Below the pieces are notes generated by a model that did no database searches, was not told where the DNA came from, and worked only from the letters and a program-made list of their open reading frames with translations. A stretch of DNA of 64,000 nt from Archegozetes longisetosus (taxonomy: Eukaryota > Arthropoda > Arachnida > Sarcoptiformes > Trhypochthoniidae): assembly GCA_018873245.2 (NCBI GenBank), contig JAEMBT020000009.1:5805180-5869179 (forward strand), written 5' to 3'. The translations under genes and the position numbers were made by a program. Below, piece by piece: positions 46,720-59,300 of this stretch. Position 1 is the first letter of the stretch. The number at the start of each line of letters is the position of its first letter.

Positions 46720-47340
46720 GTAAATAGTCTACAAATCATATTGAGTTCAAATATATAATTTCATTTGCCTTAAGTGACCAGAACATGGTCAAAACAATTC
46801 AAGAAAATTGAACAGACTACGCATCTCGAAATTACCGGGAAATTGGATCATAAAATAAAGTTTCAACTCTGAGTGAATGAAATATACTAAGTTTGATCTT
46901 TCACAATTTTATTTTTTAGTTTTAAAACAAATTAACAAAATAACAGTTTGGAATTATTTAAATTATTATAGTGAATAAAGCTCAACTCAATAAACAATGT
47001 TGATTCATTCTATATTATAATAATTTTTCGAAAAGACTTTATTACAATTTTATATAATAGATTTATCTAGATCATGGAAAATTAAAACATTTTTTCTGAA
47101 AAACTACTCGACGAATTTTCAAGTATCGTGAAGTAAATTTCTAGATAAATTTTCTAGATAAATTTTTTCTCAAAAGAACTTATAGAATTTTTCTGAAATT
47201 AATTTTCGATCATTTGAAAGTCACTAAATAAACCATATTAATATTTCAAGGTGTTTTAATTGAACTATCATCTTAATCCCAAAAATTCATCAAAATCAAT
47301 AATTTTGATTTGACTATTTAGAAAACGGACTAAATCATGT
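46720..47340. other. No gene seen
   Basis: AT-rich sequence containing a few tandem copies of TTCTAGATAAA-type motifs near 47065-47165; otherwise nothing. Confidence 0.45.
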
Positions 47341-48023
47341 TGTGAAATAGAAAAATATTATTTAGTTTTATGTTTATTTAGTTTTATGTTTATTTAGTTT
47401 GTTTTCTTCGTTTTAAGAGTAAAATATTAATCTATTTTTGACATGATAATAATAAAGTAAATGTATCTTAAAGTAGAAATTGTAGTTACATCTTTTAGGT
47501 TTCTTAAGTTTTTAGTTACAGTACAGGTAAATTTCCAATTGACTATGTATTGTTTACCTAAATTGCAAGTATTTTGATGTAAAATAATTTTTTCCATTGA
47601 GCTAAATATAGTAAGTTTAGGACATCAAAAAGAGTATAAAAGCAGAGGTGATTTCTCATTAAGAACAGTCTTACTTCTTATTTCGTACTGTAAAGTATGT
47701 AAGAAATCTCTCTTACTTTGTACTATATGGTATGTAAGAAAATTAATAGTGAATAACTACTATTGTATCGTTATACATTTGTATTAATAAAAGAAGGTTT
47801 ATATTAAAAGTAAGTTATAACTTAATTCTCTACTAAAGCACATTCTATCGAGTCCTACTAGACTCTCTGATAGAATTATAGGTAACAACGGAATGGAATC
47901 TTACATTGAGGGCCCCCGATTCTAATTCGTTCAACTTGGACACACACACGAAAGACTCTACATAAAACATTTAGATCGGGTCTTTCGTATATAGATGCCC
48001 TCGTCACAGAAATAAATGTGACA
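47341..48023 (+). mobile_element. Solo LTR of an LTR retrotransposon (fossil)
   Basis: It starts TGTGAAATAG and ends AAATGTGACA. A TATA box lies at 47635-47641 with a plausible transcription start 25-30 bases later, and AATAAA at 47786-47791, the expected order of a U3-R-U5 unit. It is homologous to the inverted LTR at 5286-5933, including the ATTGAGG and ACACACAC motifs of the 3' part. No primer-binding site or internal genes follow it. Sequence divergence from the other copy suggests an old family. Confidence 0.72.
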
Positions 48024-49024
48024 ATACTTATTACTCCACTATGTTCTTTGTCAATAAATTTTTAACTATTGGAATATATCAGAATTATGTTTGTATATTT
48101 TCTTTAAGCTCAAGATAATAGTTCAGTTAGAATTTCGAAAATTCATTGTGCTTGATTCGTTGACTTTCAATCGATTCCGGATTAATGAGGGAAAGACCCT
48201 TTCTGCCACATATAGCTTGGTTTGATAAGATTTTCAAGTGAGTACAGCTTCTAAGAAACTAGTGGTCAGCATTGTCAACAAGCTATTTTGGACATTTCAC
48301 CATATGATATTTAAATCGCAAATTTCTGAAATCTGGACCTCAGCGATTGATCGATTCTCTGCTAGGTATAATGCATTAGTCTCATTTGAAATAAGTCTAT
48401 TGGATAAATTAATACCTTTCTATAGTTTCATTGTCTTGCTCTGTTTTAAATCATTTCTTTTTATTACAAAAGAAAATGTTTAATTTCTAGTTCAGCAACT
48501 TTTTTAAAAATTTATTACCCCTTTGTTACTCTTTTACTCACTCTTCGGTAACACTCTATGAGTTAATTCACAAAATTTACTCCTGAAGCATTATACATAC
48601 AATGATTTATTGAATAAAATGAAGGAATTATAGTTAAAATACACTATTAATTAATTTGACACGAGTCAAGAACTCCCTGAAATTCTTGAAGAAATCGTTT
48701 AAATAAAGAGCTTGTCAAACTTCCTATGGGGAAATTGCCTTAAGTCCAAATTCAACCAAACTTCTTGAGGCTATTCCTAGTGAAAAACTAAGCAACTTTT
48801 ATACTTACCACCTTCATGTATCTCTAACAGGTGACTGTCAAAATGCAAAAATATTTAAAGCTTTAAGATCCAATTTCTCTAAAAATTATTATTGTAGATC
48901 AATGAAACTTTATATGCATGTATATATCTAAGATATGTATTTAATGAGTTATATGAAGGAGTGTTCCATAACTTTTAAACAGTTAGAAATCGATTACGAA
49001 TTTTTTTACATTGATTTCCAATAT
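48024..49024. other. No gene supported
   Basis: The plus-strand frame at 48238-48483 has no recognisable domain. The rest is AT-rich. Confidence 0.45.
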
Positions 49025-49123
49025 GTTAGCCCTCGAGTTCCGACCCAATCTCAACTGCATTTTATGTGTTACACAAGTACACGTATTATCCCACAAAGAT
49101 TGGGTCGGAACTCGAGGGCTAAC
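49025..49123. repeat. Perfect 27-bp inverted repeat (hairpin), 99 bp
   Basis: The left arm 49025-49051 begins GTTAGCCCTCGAGTTCCG and the right arm 49097-49123 is its exact reverse complement, separated by a 45-bp loop. The arms are clearly GC-richer than the surroundings. This is either a minimal palindromic MITE or a structured non-coding sequence. No clear target duplication was found. Confidence 0.75.
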
Positions 49124-49729
49124 ACGTCGAAAATTGACAAAAACCGTTCTGCATGTTAGTTTGTTTGCATATTTGAACTATTTTATTTATATATATATTA
49201 CTTAAAATGTTATTGTTTAGTAAGAAAGTAAATAGTTAAATAGCTTAGTAAACGAATATTTATGTAAAAGGTCGTCAGTGTTAAGAGGATAAACTCCTTT
49301 TGCTGATTTTTTAATTCTTTTTCTATTTTTCTCGCAATTAATTTATTAAGTCACCAGAATAATTGCCAATCAATGTTTATCCTGCTGACAAACAAATACT
49401 ACACAATAACATATCTTCCTTGGAAATTTAACTTTATCGACAAAACTTTTCGAACGACCTGATATCAAAGACAGGAATTTCCCCTAACATCGTAGTGCTT
49501 TGTGTTTCCTACTCTAGTCGCTTTACTGCGATCAGCAGTACGAGAAATACTAATAGTAAAGCACGGATGATTCTATGATTGATAATTACTGGAAATTAAT
49601 TGATGAAACTTGTAAAATATGAGGTAGCTTTGATCCTAAAAGCATTAGTGCTCACTTAAGATGCTCGGAGAAGAAATTCCCACAAAATAAGCCTACATGT
49701 AATACACATATAGGTTGATTTTCAATATA
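49124..49729. other. No gene seen
   Basis: AT-rich sequence between the hairpin and a MITE. Nothing recognised. Confidence 0.45.
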
Positions 49730-50143
49730 CAGTACTGGACAAATCTAACTCCGTCTACGTTTACATGAATATCTCGAGAACCACAATTTCGATTCCAATT
49801 CTGTTTTCACTATTTTGTAGCAGAAATGTGTACGATTCTAACGGTATGCTACTTGCCAAATTATTCCATATAATAATAAAATAAATCAATAAAATGTAAA
49901 ATTCATCAAAAAAAAATTTTATATCAGATTCGTAAAATCTATAATTTAAATGCTATTTTAATCTTTTTAATAGGTTTTATATTAAAAATTTTAATATAAA
50001 ATCTTAACCGAAATTAGAAAGTAGCATATCGTTAGAATCGTACACATTTCTGCTAAAAAATAGTGAAAACAGAATTGGAATCGGAATTGTGGTTCTCGAG
50101 ATATTCATGTAAACGCAGACGGAGTTAGATTTGTCCAGTACTG
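49730..50143. mobile_element. MITE with about 128-bp inverted ends, 414 bp
   Basis: The ends begin CAGTACTGGACAAATCTAAC on each strand and stay inverted copies for about 128 bp (49730-49857 and about 50016-50143) with only a few differences. TA precedes the left end; the right flank reads CAT, so the duplication is not intact. Tc1/mariner-like by its CAGT ends. High arm identity suggests recent activity. Confidence 0.85.
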
Positions 50144-50857
50144 CATCTAAGTATATAAACTAATCACGTAGTTATTATAGTTTTTAGAATTGAATATAGT
50201 TTATATAAATTAATATATTTAGTAAATATACAAACGTTAATTCAAAGCTATAGTAAAATGTTGTTTGGAAATTTCTATTAAACAAATATAGATAAAGGGG
50301 AACCAAATGCTGTCAAAATTTTTAAAGACAGAATATAGATACAAAAGCTGTGTATCATATAATAAATCGAGTAGAAAATGAAAAAGAAACTCTAAGGAAA
50401 ACCTTGCAGTGGCTAAAAGCCTAAGAAATCATAAATCGAAAGAAAGAATAAGTTTAAAAAAATGATAAAAAATTTTTTAAAGTGACGTAAAATTGGGAAA
50501 GGAACTAAATACTTTCTGTAAAACTGCTAAAGGTTGTTTAGTTAAATTTGGAATCAAAAAGGTTCAAATGAAAAACTGCTCAAAGAAATAATAAAAATAA
50601 AAAATAAAACAAAGAAAGTGTTTAAATAAGTTGAGAATGCATGCATTTAAGCCATCACCAAAAGCACATAATATACCCCAGTCCAAAAAATCTCGGAAAA
50701 AGCTGAATTTAAACAAATTTATATTGCGCTTTTTGTACTTTACAATTCTTAATGAATTTTCAAACAAAAACAGGGTTTCTTATGATGTACTTATATCATT
50801 GATTGATAAGTGCATAGTATTCGGTTTAGTCCCAGAATTTGAGCTCGCATGAGACTA

Positions 50858-51185
50858 AATGGTAAAACAATTTGATAATCGAGATCGTCTCCTAGTTTTG
50901 TATGAATTTGGTATCAGATCAGTTAAAAAACTTAACCAATCAACCGGGATACCCTTAAGCACAATTTATGATCATTTGAAGCGGTTTCGGTCAGTATCTG
51001 GCAGATTATCAAAGATTTAATTGAGAAAAAAGTACCAGAAAAATTGGCGATATATAGGATAAGCTGTATATACGATGTGGAGACATTTTTCGCTTCTATG
51101 CCGAGCTGACTTCAACTTTGTATTCAAGCTCGAAGAGAGCGAATTAAATACTGGAGTTGTTTATAAAAGCATTATTTAGAATGCC
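50858..51185 (+). mobile_element. Tc1-like deletion derivative
   Basis: The plus-strand frame starting at 50858 reads MVKQFDNRDRLLVLYEFGIR, then SVKKLNQSTGIPLSTIYDHL and KRF. This is a helix-turn-helix domain of the type found at the N-terminus of Tc1-like transposases. It stops at about 51019. Shortly after comes a piece resembling the C-terminus (FFASMPSWLQLCIQARRERI, 51086-51150). The catalytic region between is missing. The ends were not defined. Confidence 0.6.
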
Positions 51186-52231
51186 ATTTATAGCTCAAGC
51201 TTGTTATAATTGAATTTGAACAATTATAGATAAAAATGAGTAATTGTAATTTCCGATTTTTTTTACTAAGCTGTAGAAGTTGACGAAAGTTATTTGACAT
51301 TTGATGGTTCAAATGGGTTACGGTAGTGATACATATTTTGCACATCCATCTCCTAGAGCTGAAATTGTTTAATATTTGATCGAAAAATTAAGAGAGAAAG
51401 GAAGAAACTGCCAGAAAGCTATTTCCAAAGCCTATTATCGTGTATTAGAACTTGAATACGAATAGTTGTGGACAACAGGCAACATACGTAATTAATTAAG
51501 CTAAAATTACTTGTCAATTATTATGTTAATTCTATGTAAAACTTCTTTCAATTTTATTCACTAATAAGAAAATTATAATTAATTGAATTTTGTACGAATT
51601 TTTTTCCGAGCATCTTAATTCAGTTGTATGGGTTAGATTAAGAATTAGCATACGTGGTGTGATAGCATTATATATATACGGAACCTTATTCCCATAAATT
51701 ATTTGTATTCTAAAATTGAAGGAAAGACCGGACTATTACCCAATACGATCATAGAGGTTGAGTTAGGTTAGGGGTGATGCACTAGGTATAGAATGCAACT
51801 TGAGTCTCCCATATAATTCTTGTATACCTCATACTTTGCATAAATCAAAGAAAGTATAGAACCAACATTTATTTTGTTTATGTTGAAAAGCAGCTGCATG
51901 TCTAAGAGCATGGATAAACATATTAGTAGAGTATTCGAAGTAAGTTTCCATATTTTCCATTCTAATGATATAATGAAATGAACTTTTTCTCATTACCATC
52001 CACAATTTGACTAGTTATAAAGTAAGACCAATAACGCGTGTAAAATTTTAAAATTTTTATTTACTTCGATTCTTTAGTTAATTTAACTTAATTCTTTTTA
52101 TCATTTGACAATTTATCGGCAGTTATGAACAATTCATCTTCAGTCAAATTATGATAATCGACTTGAGCTCTATAAAAATACAAAGGAATAAATGTATAAA
52201 CTTTTATGTAAAGCTATTATCTTTATAGTTA
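51186..52231. other. 3' flank of the CoA-ligase-like gene, no other gene
   Basis: AT-rich. A short minus-strand open segment, 52089-52170, begins after a TATAG acceptor-like site and reads AQVDYHNLTEDELFITADKL to a stop. It looks protein-like and might be an alternative last exon of the neighbouring gene, but no donor in matching phase was found. GGTTGAGTTAGGTTAGG near 51757 is a small TTAGG-like run. Confidence 0.4.
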
Positions 52232-54046
52232 TTAGCCAATAATTTCATTGCTGACTAAATTCTTGAAATATGTTCGATCAACTTTTCCAGTGATGGTTTG
52301 TGGAACTTTATCAACAAATCTAACGCCACCTCGAAGTCGTTTCTGAAATCCCATATTTTCTACAAACAAAATATTTTAGTTAATTATTTAGTGAAAAACT
52401 GTTTTGAATCTAAAACCTTCAACAAATTTTATCAATTCTTCTTCAGTCACTTTCGAGCATTTTTTCACATACGCTCTTGGAAGTTGTCCATCAGTTATAT
52501 GTTTGACACCTACAACAGCTACGGCTTCTACCGATTCATGAGTCATTAACAGACTTTCGATCTCTACAGGAGAGACAGACCAGGCCTTGAATTTAATCAA
52601 CTCTTTGAGTCTATCTGTAATAAAAAGTCTTTGCCCTTCATCATAATGTCCAATATCTCCCGTATGAAACCATCCCTGACTATCTATTGAAGCTTTTGTT
52701 GCACTCTCGTTATTAAGATAACCAGAAAACATTTGTGGTCCTCTTAGACATATCTCTCCATCAATATTAGAACCTAAACTCCTGCCTGTATTCAAGTCAA
52801 TGATTTTCAATTCCGTATTTGCTGAAACAATTCCAACGCTCCCAGCTTTATAATCCGAAATATTTATGGGAGTTAAGAATTCTGACATTGCGTAAACTAA
52901 ATAGAGAATAAGATAACTGGAATTGTTTATTCCGAGATCAGAATATTATTTAGAAAAATATTTTCAGGAAAATTTGAATACCATCGTAAAAGATAATATT
53001 ATATTTTTCTATCAATCTTTTGGCCACATTTATTGGAAATTTTGAGCCTACAGCACTCATAAACTTAACACTCGATAAGTCATATTTATCTTTAAAGTCT
53101 CCATCTAATAATTGATGTCCAAACGCCAGAAACAATGGCAAAAAACTGATTCGATATGTCTCTACTGATTGCAAAATCAATTCTTCATTAATTCCATCGT
53201 ATATGACGATGGTATGACCTGAACTGACCCAAGCGGGTAATGATGCATTGCCGCTGGCGTGTCCAAACGGGTAAATTTCTGCAATTTTCATGGTTTCTTT
53301 GGGTTTTAGGCCGAAGAAATGACCGAAAGCTTTTATTGAAGCCGCGAAAGCGAAGTGCGTAATCATTGCCCCTTTTGGTAAACCAGTTGTGCCAGAAGTA
53401 TAAACAATTGTGAATATGTCTTCTTTGGGCTTGATCTCAAAATATGGAATTTTATCCAACTTCTCATTATTTCCTTCACTCAATAAATCATTGAATGATA
53501 TAAAAGTATCATAAGTTCCGTTGAATACAGTCACTAATTTTATTTGTTTTGCTATATTGTCGTCATTTAATACTTTATGGACAATGTGTGCGTTCGAGAG
53601 TGATGTAAATATAAGAGTTGATCCACTGTTTTGGATCTGATTTCTCAGCTCAAATACACCATCAGACGGTTTGACAGGTGTGAATGTATTGCCCATGAAA
53701 TAAATAGCAAATAACAATATGGCATACTCTAAATTATTAGTACTAAAACATAGGATTATATCTGATTTAGTGATACCCCTCTTGAGTAAAGCAACTGCAA
53801 TACTATTTGCTTTAGTTATCAATTGTTTTACCGACAACTTCTCTCCTGTTTTAGCCTCTATCTGATTTAGGAAAAACTTATTTTCATTTCAGTAACATTT
53901 TATCAAAAGTTAAAAAACTAACTATGACTTACAATACATGTTTTGTCTTCGAGTTTCTGCAATCTATTCATGATATATTCTCCAACAGACACAATTGGTA
54001 TTTCATGATGGGGTAATCGAGATCTCAAAATTATTTCTTCAGACAT
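52232..54046 (-). CDS. 4-coumarate-CoA-ligase/luciferase-like adenylating enzyme
   Basis: It belongs to the ANL superfamily, which activates a carboxylic acid with ATP and transfers it to CoA. Four exons: 53933-54046, 52982-53861, 52417-52896 and 52232-52359 (1602 nt, 533 aa, the usual length). Introns are 71, 85 and 57 nt. Motifs in order: the phosphate-binding loop YTSGTTGLPKGA (residues 192-203); YDVYAMSE (family YGxTE) across the exon 2/3 junction near residue 330; GWFHTGD with the ribose-binding Asp (406-412); the hinge RLKELIK (427-433); and ITGKVDR with the adenylation Lys at about 517. The A8 segment reads KFKAWSVSPVEIE where the family usually has K-KG-QV-P-ELE. The C-terminus (SNEIIG) lacks a peroxisomal SKL-type signal. 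The substrate cannot be told; luciferase-like and fatty or aromatic acid ligases look alike here. It is the same-strand neighbour of the carboxylesterase. Confidence 0.92.
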
Positions 54047-54655
54047 TTCTTGAGAAACTTTTATTGGATGATAGAACTAGTTTATAATCGTATTTTCAAA
54101 CTGAATAAGTTGAAAAGTTATAGTAAAATTTGTTTCTAGCTTTGAATGTATAGAATGTTTTATACAAAAGAACTTCTCTAAGATTTCGAAATGACGTTAG
54201 TTGTTCACATATAAATGTTAGGGTGAGTAACTTTAATCAAAATTATCGATAAACAAACCGATCAAAGTTCATATGGATACCAGATTTACAGTTTGGTAGA
54301 ACATTTATATATATATATATATAAAGAAATTATTGCTTTGAACTATGAATTTTTTACTGTAGTTACATAATGTCATTCATTTTGTGGTAAACATAATTTC
54401 TTACAATAATTAAGACCATTAATAAATAAATATCTAATTTAAAAAATCTTTTATATGAACTTTAATCTTCGCTTCCTATTAACAAATATGTTTGCACTCA
54501 TCAATAAGGCATCTACTTTAAGCTTGTTTCAACTATTTGATGTGCAATTTTATTTCTAGTATTATCTTTATTTATATTTCATTGATTGACATTAATGATT
54601 AAAGTAAGTTTATAGTTACTCATTGATAAGTGCATTTGTCCTCAATTTCAATTAT

Positions 54656-55087
54656 AAAGAGGTTATCCGGAAATCCTATGCGGAGATGACACCCTGTGAA
54701 ATATATCATTTTATATATCAATTGAAAGCTCTCGTCAAGCTGAGCAATAGTCCTGCTGGTCACACTGAAATCGGTCTATAGGTTTAAAAGTTATAGGCCA
54801 AAAACGGTCAATATTACCGTATATGGGAAGTGTATTACATCTTTGTAAACCCTTATGAGTTATATATCATTGGAAAGATCTCATCAAACTGAGCAAAAGA
54901 CTTGCTGGTACCATTGAAATCAAATGATTAGTCTAAAAGTTATAGTCTAGGTCTAGGTAGTTCCAATGACCTTGAAGTATGAAAAATATTTAAGTGCCAT
55001 TATACTTCATTCATTCACCTCTATGTGTTGGTAAAGTCTAAACTCGATCGGGTGCCAACTCACTATGGATCTCCGGACAACCTCTTT
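54656..55087. mobile_element. Inverted-repeat element with internal tandem unit
   Basis: The ends are AAAGAGGTTATCCGGAAATCC-like at 54656 and its near-inverse (GGATCTCCGGACAACCTCTTT-like) at 55087. The interior holds two imperfect direct copies of a unit of about 140 bp, built around CATTGAAATC and TTAAAAGTTATAG (about 54700-54800 and 54860-54950). Non-coding. It lies upstream of the CoA-ligase-like gene. Confidence 0.55.
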
Positions 55088-55470
55088 GACAAGCATTATT
55101 GAATATGCAAGTGTATTAATATTAATCAGTTAGATCAAAAGTTTACTACAAAATTATTCGAAGAATCTCAAAGAACAAGTTGACCGATTTATTAGAATAG
55201 CTGAAAAGCCTTTTGATCATGGACTGATATGAAAATATCAAATATAATTTGTATTTGTACCTATGGTGGTTTTAGCTGTACACTCGGAGTGAAAGTTCGT
55301 GGTAGCCCCTTAATTATACCCTTCTTCCTATTGGTCATTACGTAACGTAATTTTGATCAATAATAATTATTGAATACAAGAATGGCTTAAGTGAATAATA
55401 TTATAGCATTTAATTAAGCCCTTCTTACAAATGAAAGTTTATTGCATAACTTTTAAATTTCTATTGAAAG
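55088..55470. other. No gene seen
   Basis: AT-rich sequence between the inverted-repeat element and the esterase relic. Confidence 0.45.
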
Positions 55471-55640
55471 TTAATAGTGACCACAACAGCATCTCTTGAC
55501 CGAAAGCACATCTGCGACACGAAATTTCTCATCTATACAGTAGAGAATCGCCATTAATATCAAACTGCTGCCTTGAACTGATCACTCGAACCAATAAGTG
55601 GTGATCATGTATTCAGATAAAGGCTGAAGTTGTCATTTAA
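55471..55640 (-). pseudogene. Carboxylesterase exon 1 relic
   Basis: A decayed copy of the distal part of the carboxylesterase first exon. Aligned with 60383-60560, it keeps GACCACAACAGCATCTC (intact gene AACCACAACTACATCTC), the ACTCGAACCA...AATAAGTGGTGA block encoding the PLISGS region, and ATTCAGATAAAG. The signal-peptide half is gone and the frame is destroyed. It lies just downstream of the intact gene's last exon, so the family has duplicated locally more than once. Confidence 0.75.
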
Positions 55641-56338
55641 AAAGTCCTATTAGAATATCGAATGTTTCATTACAGAGGATTTGTGATGTTTATAACTTTT
55701 ATATTAGTAAACTTATTTTATTAAATAGAGCGCCACTTAAAGTTTATAAATGAAATTTTATGCGTAGTTAAGTGAATTTGAGTTCCTATATAGTTATTCG
55801 AATTTGTCAAACAATTTAAAACAAATGCAAAAATAATAGTTTTCGATAATGAACAGCATTTATTTATTGCATTCAGTTATCATAAGCATAAATCTCCTAT
55901 TAAAGTTATAAAACAATTCAAGTAATTTAAAAAGAAGATACCATGCAATTATGAGACGATTTACAGAATTTATAAGAATTTGCAACACATTATAGTGTAG
56001 ACAACTTAAGAAAATCGCGTATTATTCGTAATAAAAACGTATTTACTATTGTAAACATTAAAACAAGTTAAGTCTCTGTATAAATCTAATCCTAATAATT
56101 CTTTGAAAAGATATGAATCTCAGTTGAGGGCAAATAGTATTCACATTTTATACACATACAGAACTCTCAAAATTGTCAAGTTTCACTTCTATCTCATGGT
56201 TTTAAAGCTTGATTTGAAGTCTATTGGCTATAAGCCTCGAATTTAGTTTTGTAAATGGATTTTATCTAAAATTGATGTAGACGAAAATTTCACTATACCT
56301 AAAGACTATGATAACCAAAAATTTGTATATTCAGAATA
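55641..56338. other. 3' flank of the carboxylesterase gene
   Basis: AT-rich. No clear gene or repeat end. Presumably holds the 3' untranslated region and polyadenylation site. Confidence 0.45.
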
Positions 56339-59300
56339 TTATTGTTGATCGATAAAAGTTTTCCATAAGTAGTCGCATTCACTTGACTTTAATCCATTAC
56401 CAAAATTAGTATTAGGTTTTGGTTCACTAGTTATTTCGTAATAGGGTGTTATTATGTTATCATTAATGGTATAATAATATTTAGGCCAATTCGCGCCATT
56501 CTGTGGCGAAGGACGTCTGAAAATGGAAGAACATTTAAAAAAGGTTTAAAAATTCAAACTTCATAAACAATTTAACTGATAAAATTAAAACAACTTATAC
56601 GAACCCAGTTTTAGCAAAATGTGTGAACAAATCAATCATTTGGTGAGAGATTTCTCTTTCCCTATCAAGATGTTTATCAAATAGTCTGAAAGGTATACCA
56701 AAAATAGGCCAAATATCATTTCCATGACAGGCACCCATCCATTTGGAACACACAAACTTTTCTTCTCCTAATTTACTGTTATAATAGTATTGATAGACAT
56801 TACTTTTTTCTCTATCATTACTAAACAAAATCTTAGCAAATTGAATAGTTGGACAACTGAACATAAAGTCTCCGACTGCTATACCAATAGTTCTCCTCAA
56901 AAGATCGAAATTATTATTATCTGATAAACCAGTAAAATAAAATTTTGCCGCATGTTCACCATTGAATGGTATTTCCGATTTCAAACCTGAAGATATTCTA
57001 ACCAACTCATTATAGGCTTCTCTGTATGTCAGATTGTGTGGTGAAATCAGGTGGTATTTAACAGGATCCACATCCAAGGCTAGCAGAAAAGAGCCCTCAT
57101 CTTCAGCACTTCCAATCAGAAGATTCAAATTCTTCTTATAATCACCATCTCTTAACATATCTAATGGTTTCTTAGGAAGAAACTGGCCATCAGCTACCAC
57201 ATGAGGAAGTAAACCGATCAGTCCATGTGATATTTGGGGTAGATACGGAATTGAGATCAACTTCTCTGGATCTGAATTTCTCAGACAGTCAATTATTTTG
57301 GGTGTAAACTGATCCTCACTATTGTTTTCATCATCAGTACAACCAATAAGTTTTGCACCTTTGAGCCAATTCTTAACGGCACTTTCTGGATCATCACTGA
57401 AAATCTTATTGATGGGCGATCCAGATATTACTATTGCATTCCTGTATAAATTTCTGCTTATTGGAGATAATATATGAAGACTTGTGGACCAACCGCCAGC
57501 ACTTTGACCGAAAATTGTTATTTGATTTGGATCTCCACCAAAGTATTTGATATTGTCATTAACCCATTCAAGAGCTAATGTCTGGTCCCAGAAGCCCATG
57601 TTTCCAGGAGCTTCATCAGTTCCGGTATATAAAAACCCGAAAGTGTTTAACCTAGTTTTTTGTTACAAAGTTTAATGTATTAAACAATGGTCTGACTACT
57701 AGTATTGTAAAAGGAAAATTTTTTCTCGAGAAAGTTTCAACACCTGACCTGTTTTTTTTAAGATAAAGGACAGAAATCTCGTGAAACCAAAAACTCTTGA
57801 CTGGGACATTTAGTTGTTCCACTTTTAAACTTTCATTTTAAAAAATGTGTTTAGAAAAATATTTCCTATAAATTCATACATTGAATTTATATATACAAAT
57901 GATAAAGGATTAAGAAACTCCATTTAATATTTTGAACACCTGTGGTCTAAAACCAAAAGTTTTTAAGTTAATTTTTTCTGCATTCACTTATACCTGATAT
58001 AAACAAGTATTTTCTACTTTTGTATAACTTTTGATAGATGCTATTTCTAACAAAAAAAATATATTTAAAATCAACCATGACCAAAAATTTTCAATGTTTT
58101 AATATTAGATTGTATTGTTTGATACCTAATTGCTTGTAATGACTAATAAAAGCGCCATTTTTCTTTTTACAATTATGAGGGTCCCCCTTTTGATATTTTT
58201 GTCCATCATAAGTCAGAGGTGGTCACCATAATAATTATACATGTCTATTTAGATTTCACATGCCATCCAATTTAAAAGTAAAGTAATTTTTTTAGATATA
58301 TACTTATGTGTATAACAAAGATTTTCAATTAGAAACTTTACTATAGCTAAGTTTCTTATCTAAAGGATTTTATCTAATGTGAAGTTTTGAATTATTTGTT
58401 CATAGGGTAGCCAGATAGAAATCTCTGTAATGAGAGACAAAATTTTTCAAAGGGGTCCCTGTTTGATTTTAAAAATATTTTTATGCCAAAGAAACATTAG
58501 TTTATTAATAGATTGAATTTCCATAAAAATTACGAAATTATATACTTTTTATTAGATTTAGCAGTACTTTGTAATTTCGTTATATTTTATATAATCATAA
58601 AATTAGGAGCAAGACGTCAATTAAATCTTATACATATTTCTGATTTTATTAAGTCTCTGAATGAAGACCATTAGAGTTAATCTCTTGTATGAAAGTCTAT
58701 AGACGCATAAAATTATCCATCTTCTGAATAAGATTAACGAAACTACTCTTACCCTAAGAATATAATTAATGTGTGAAATAACTGTTTCCTAGAACTGCCC
58801 CAAAATACTTTTCTTGTTTGGACAACTATGATTATTTGTTAGAAGATTAAAATATCTATAAAATGCGGGACAAATGCATCCCACATCGGGAGCTTGTATG
58901 TTGCGGGACAAGGCCACTTAATGAGAGACTGTTCCGCACAATGCGGGACGTCTGGTCACCCTGTTGCTCACAATATTAATATAATGACAATATACAGTCT
59001 ATACAGTAGACCTATCTAAGTGACATACAATGAAGTATATGATTTAATTAAAGTTTGACTTTCCTTTTGAGTTTGATTTTAGACATCAATCTTACTTAGT
59101 CTATACTAATTTTAAATAATTCAAGAGTATTTCAGCTCGAATTTCGAGATTTTAAGATTGTATCTAAGGAAATTTTAGCTTATTCTTCTTTTTTTTCTTC
59201 AATTTGATAACTTGAATATTTCGGCGGCGACGCCAGTTACGAAAAAAATAGTTTAATACACCCGAAATATTTTGAATTAGTGTAGGCTAAGATTGATGTC

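Noticed and set aside
52089-52170. Possible extra last exon for the CoA-ligase-like gene
   Set aside because: It has an acceptor-like TATAG and an open frame to a stop, but no upstream donor in matching phase; the model already ends with a stop after a normal-length C-terminus.
54306-54324. TA dinucleotide microsatellite
   Set aside because: Ordinary short simple repeat with no sign of function.
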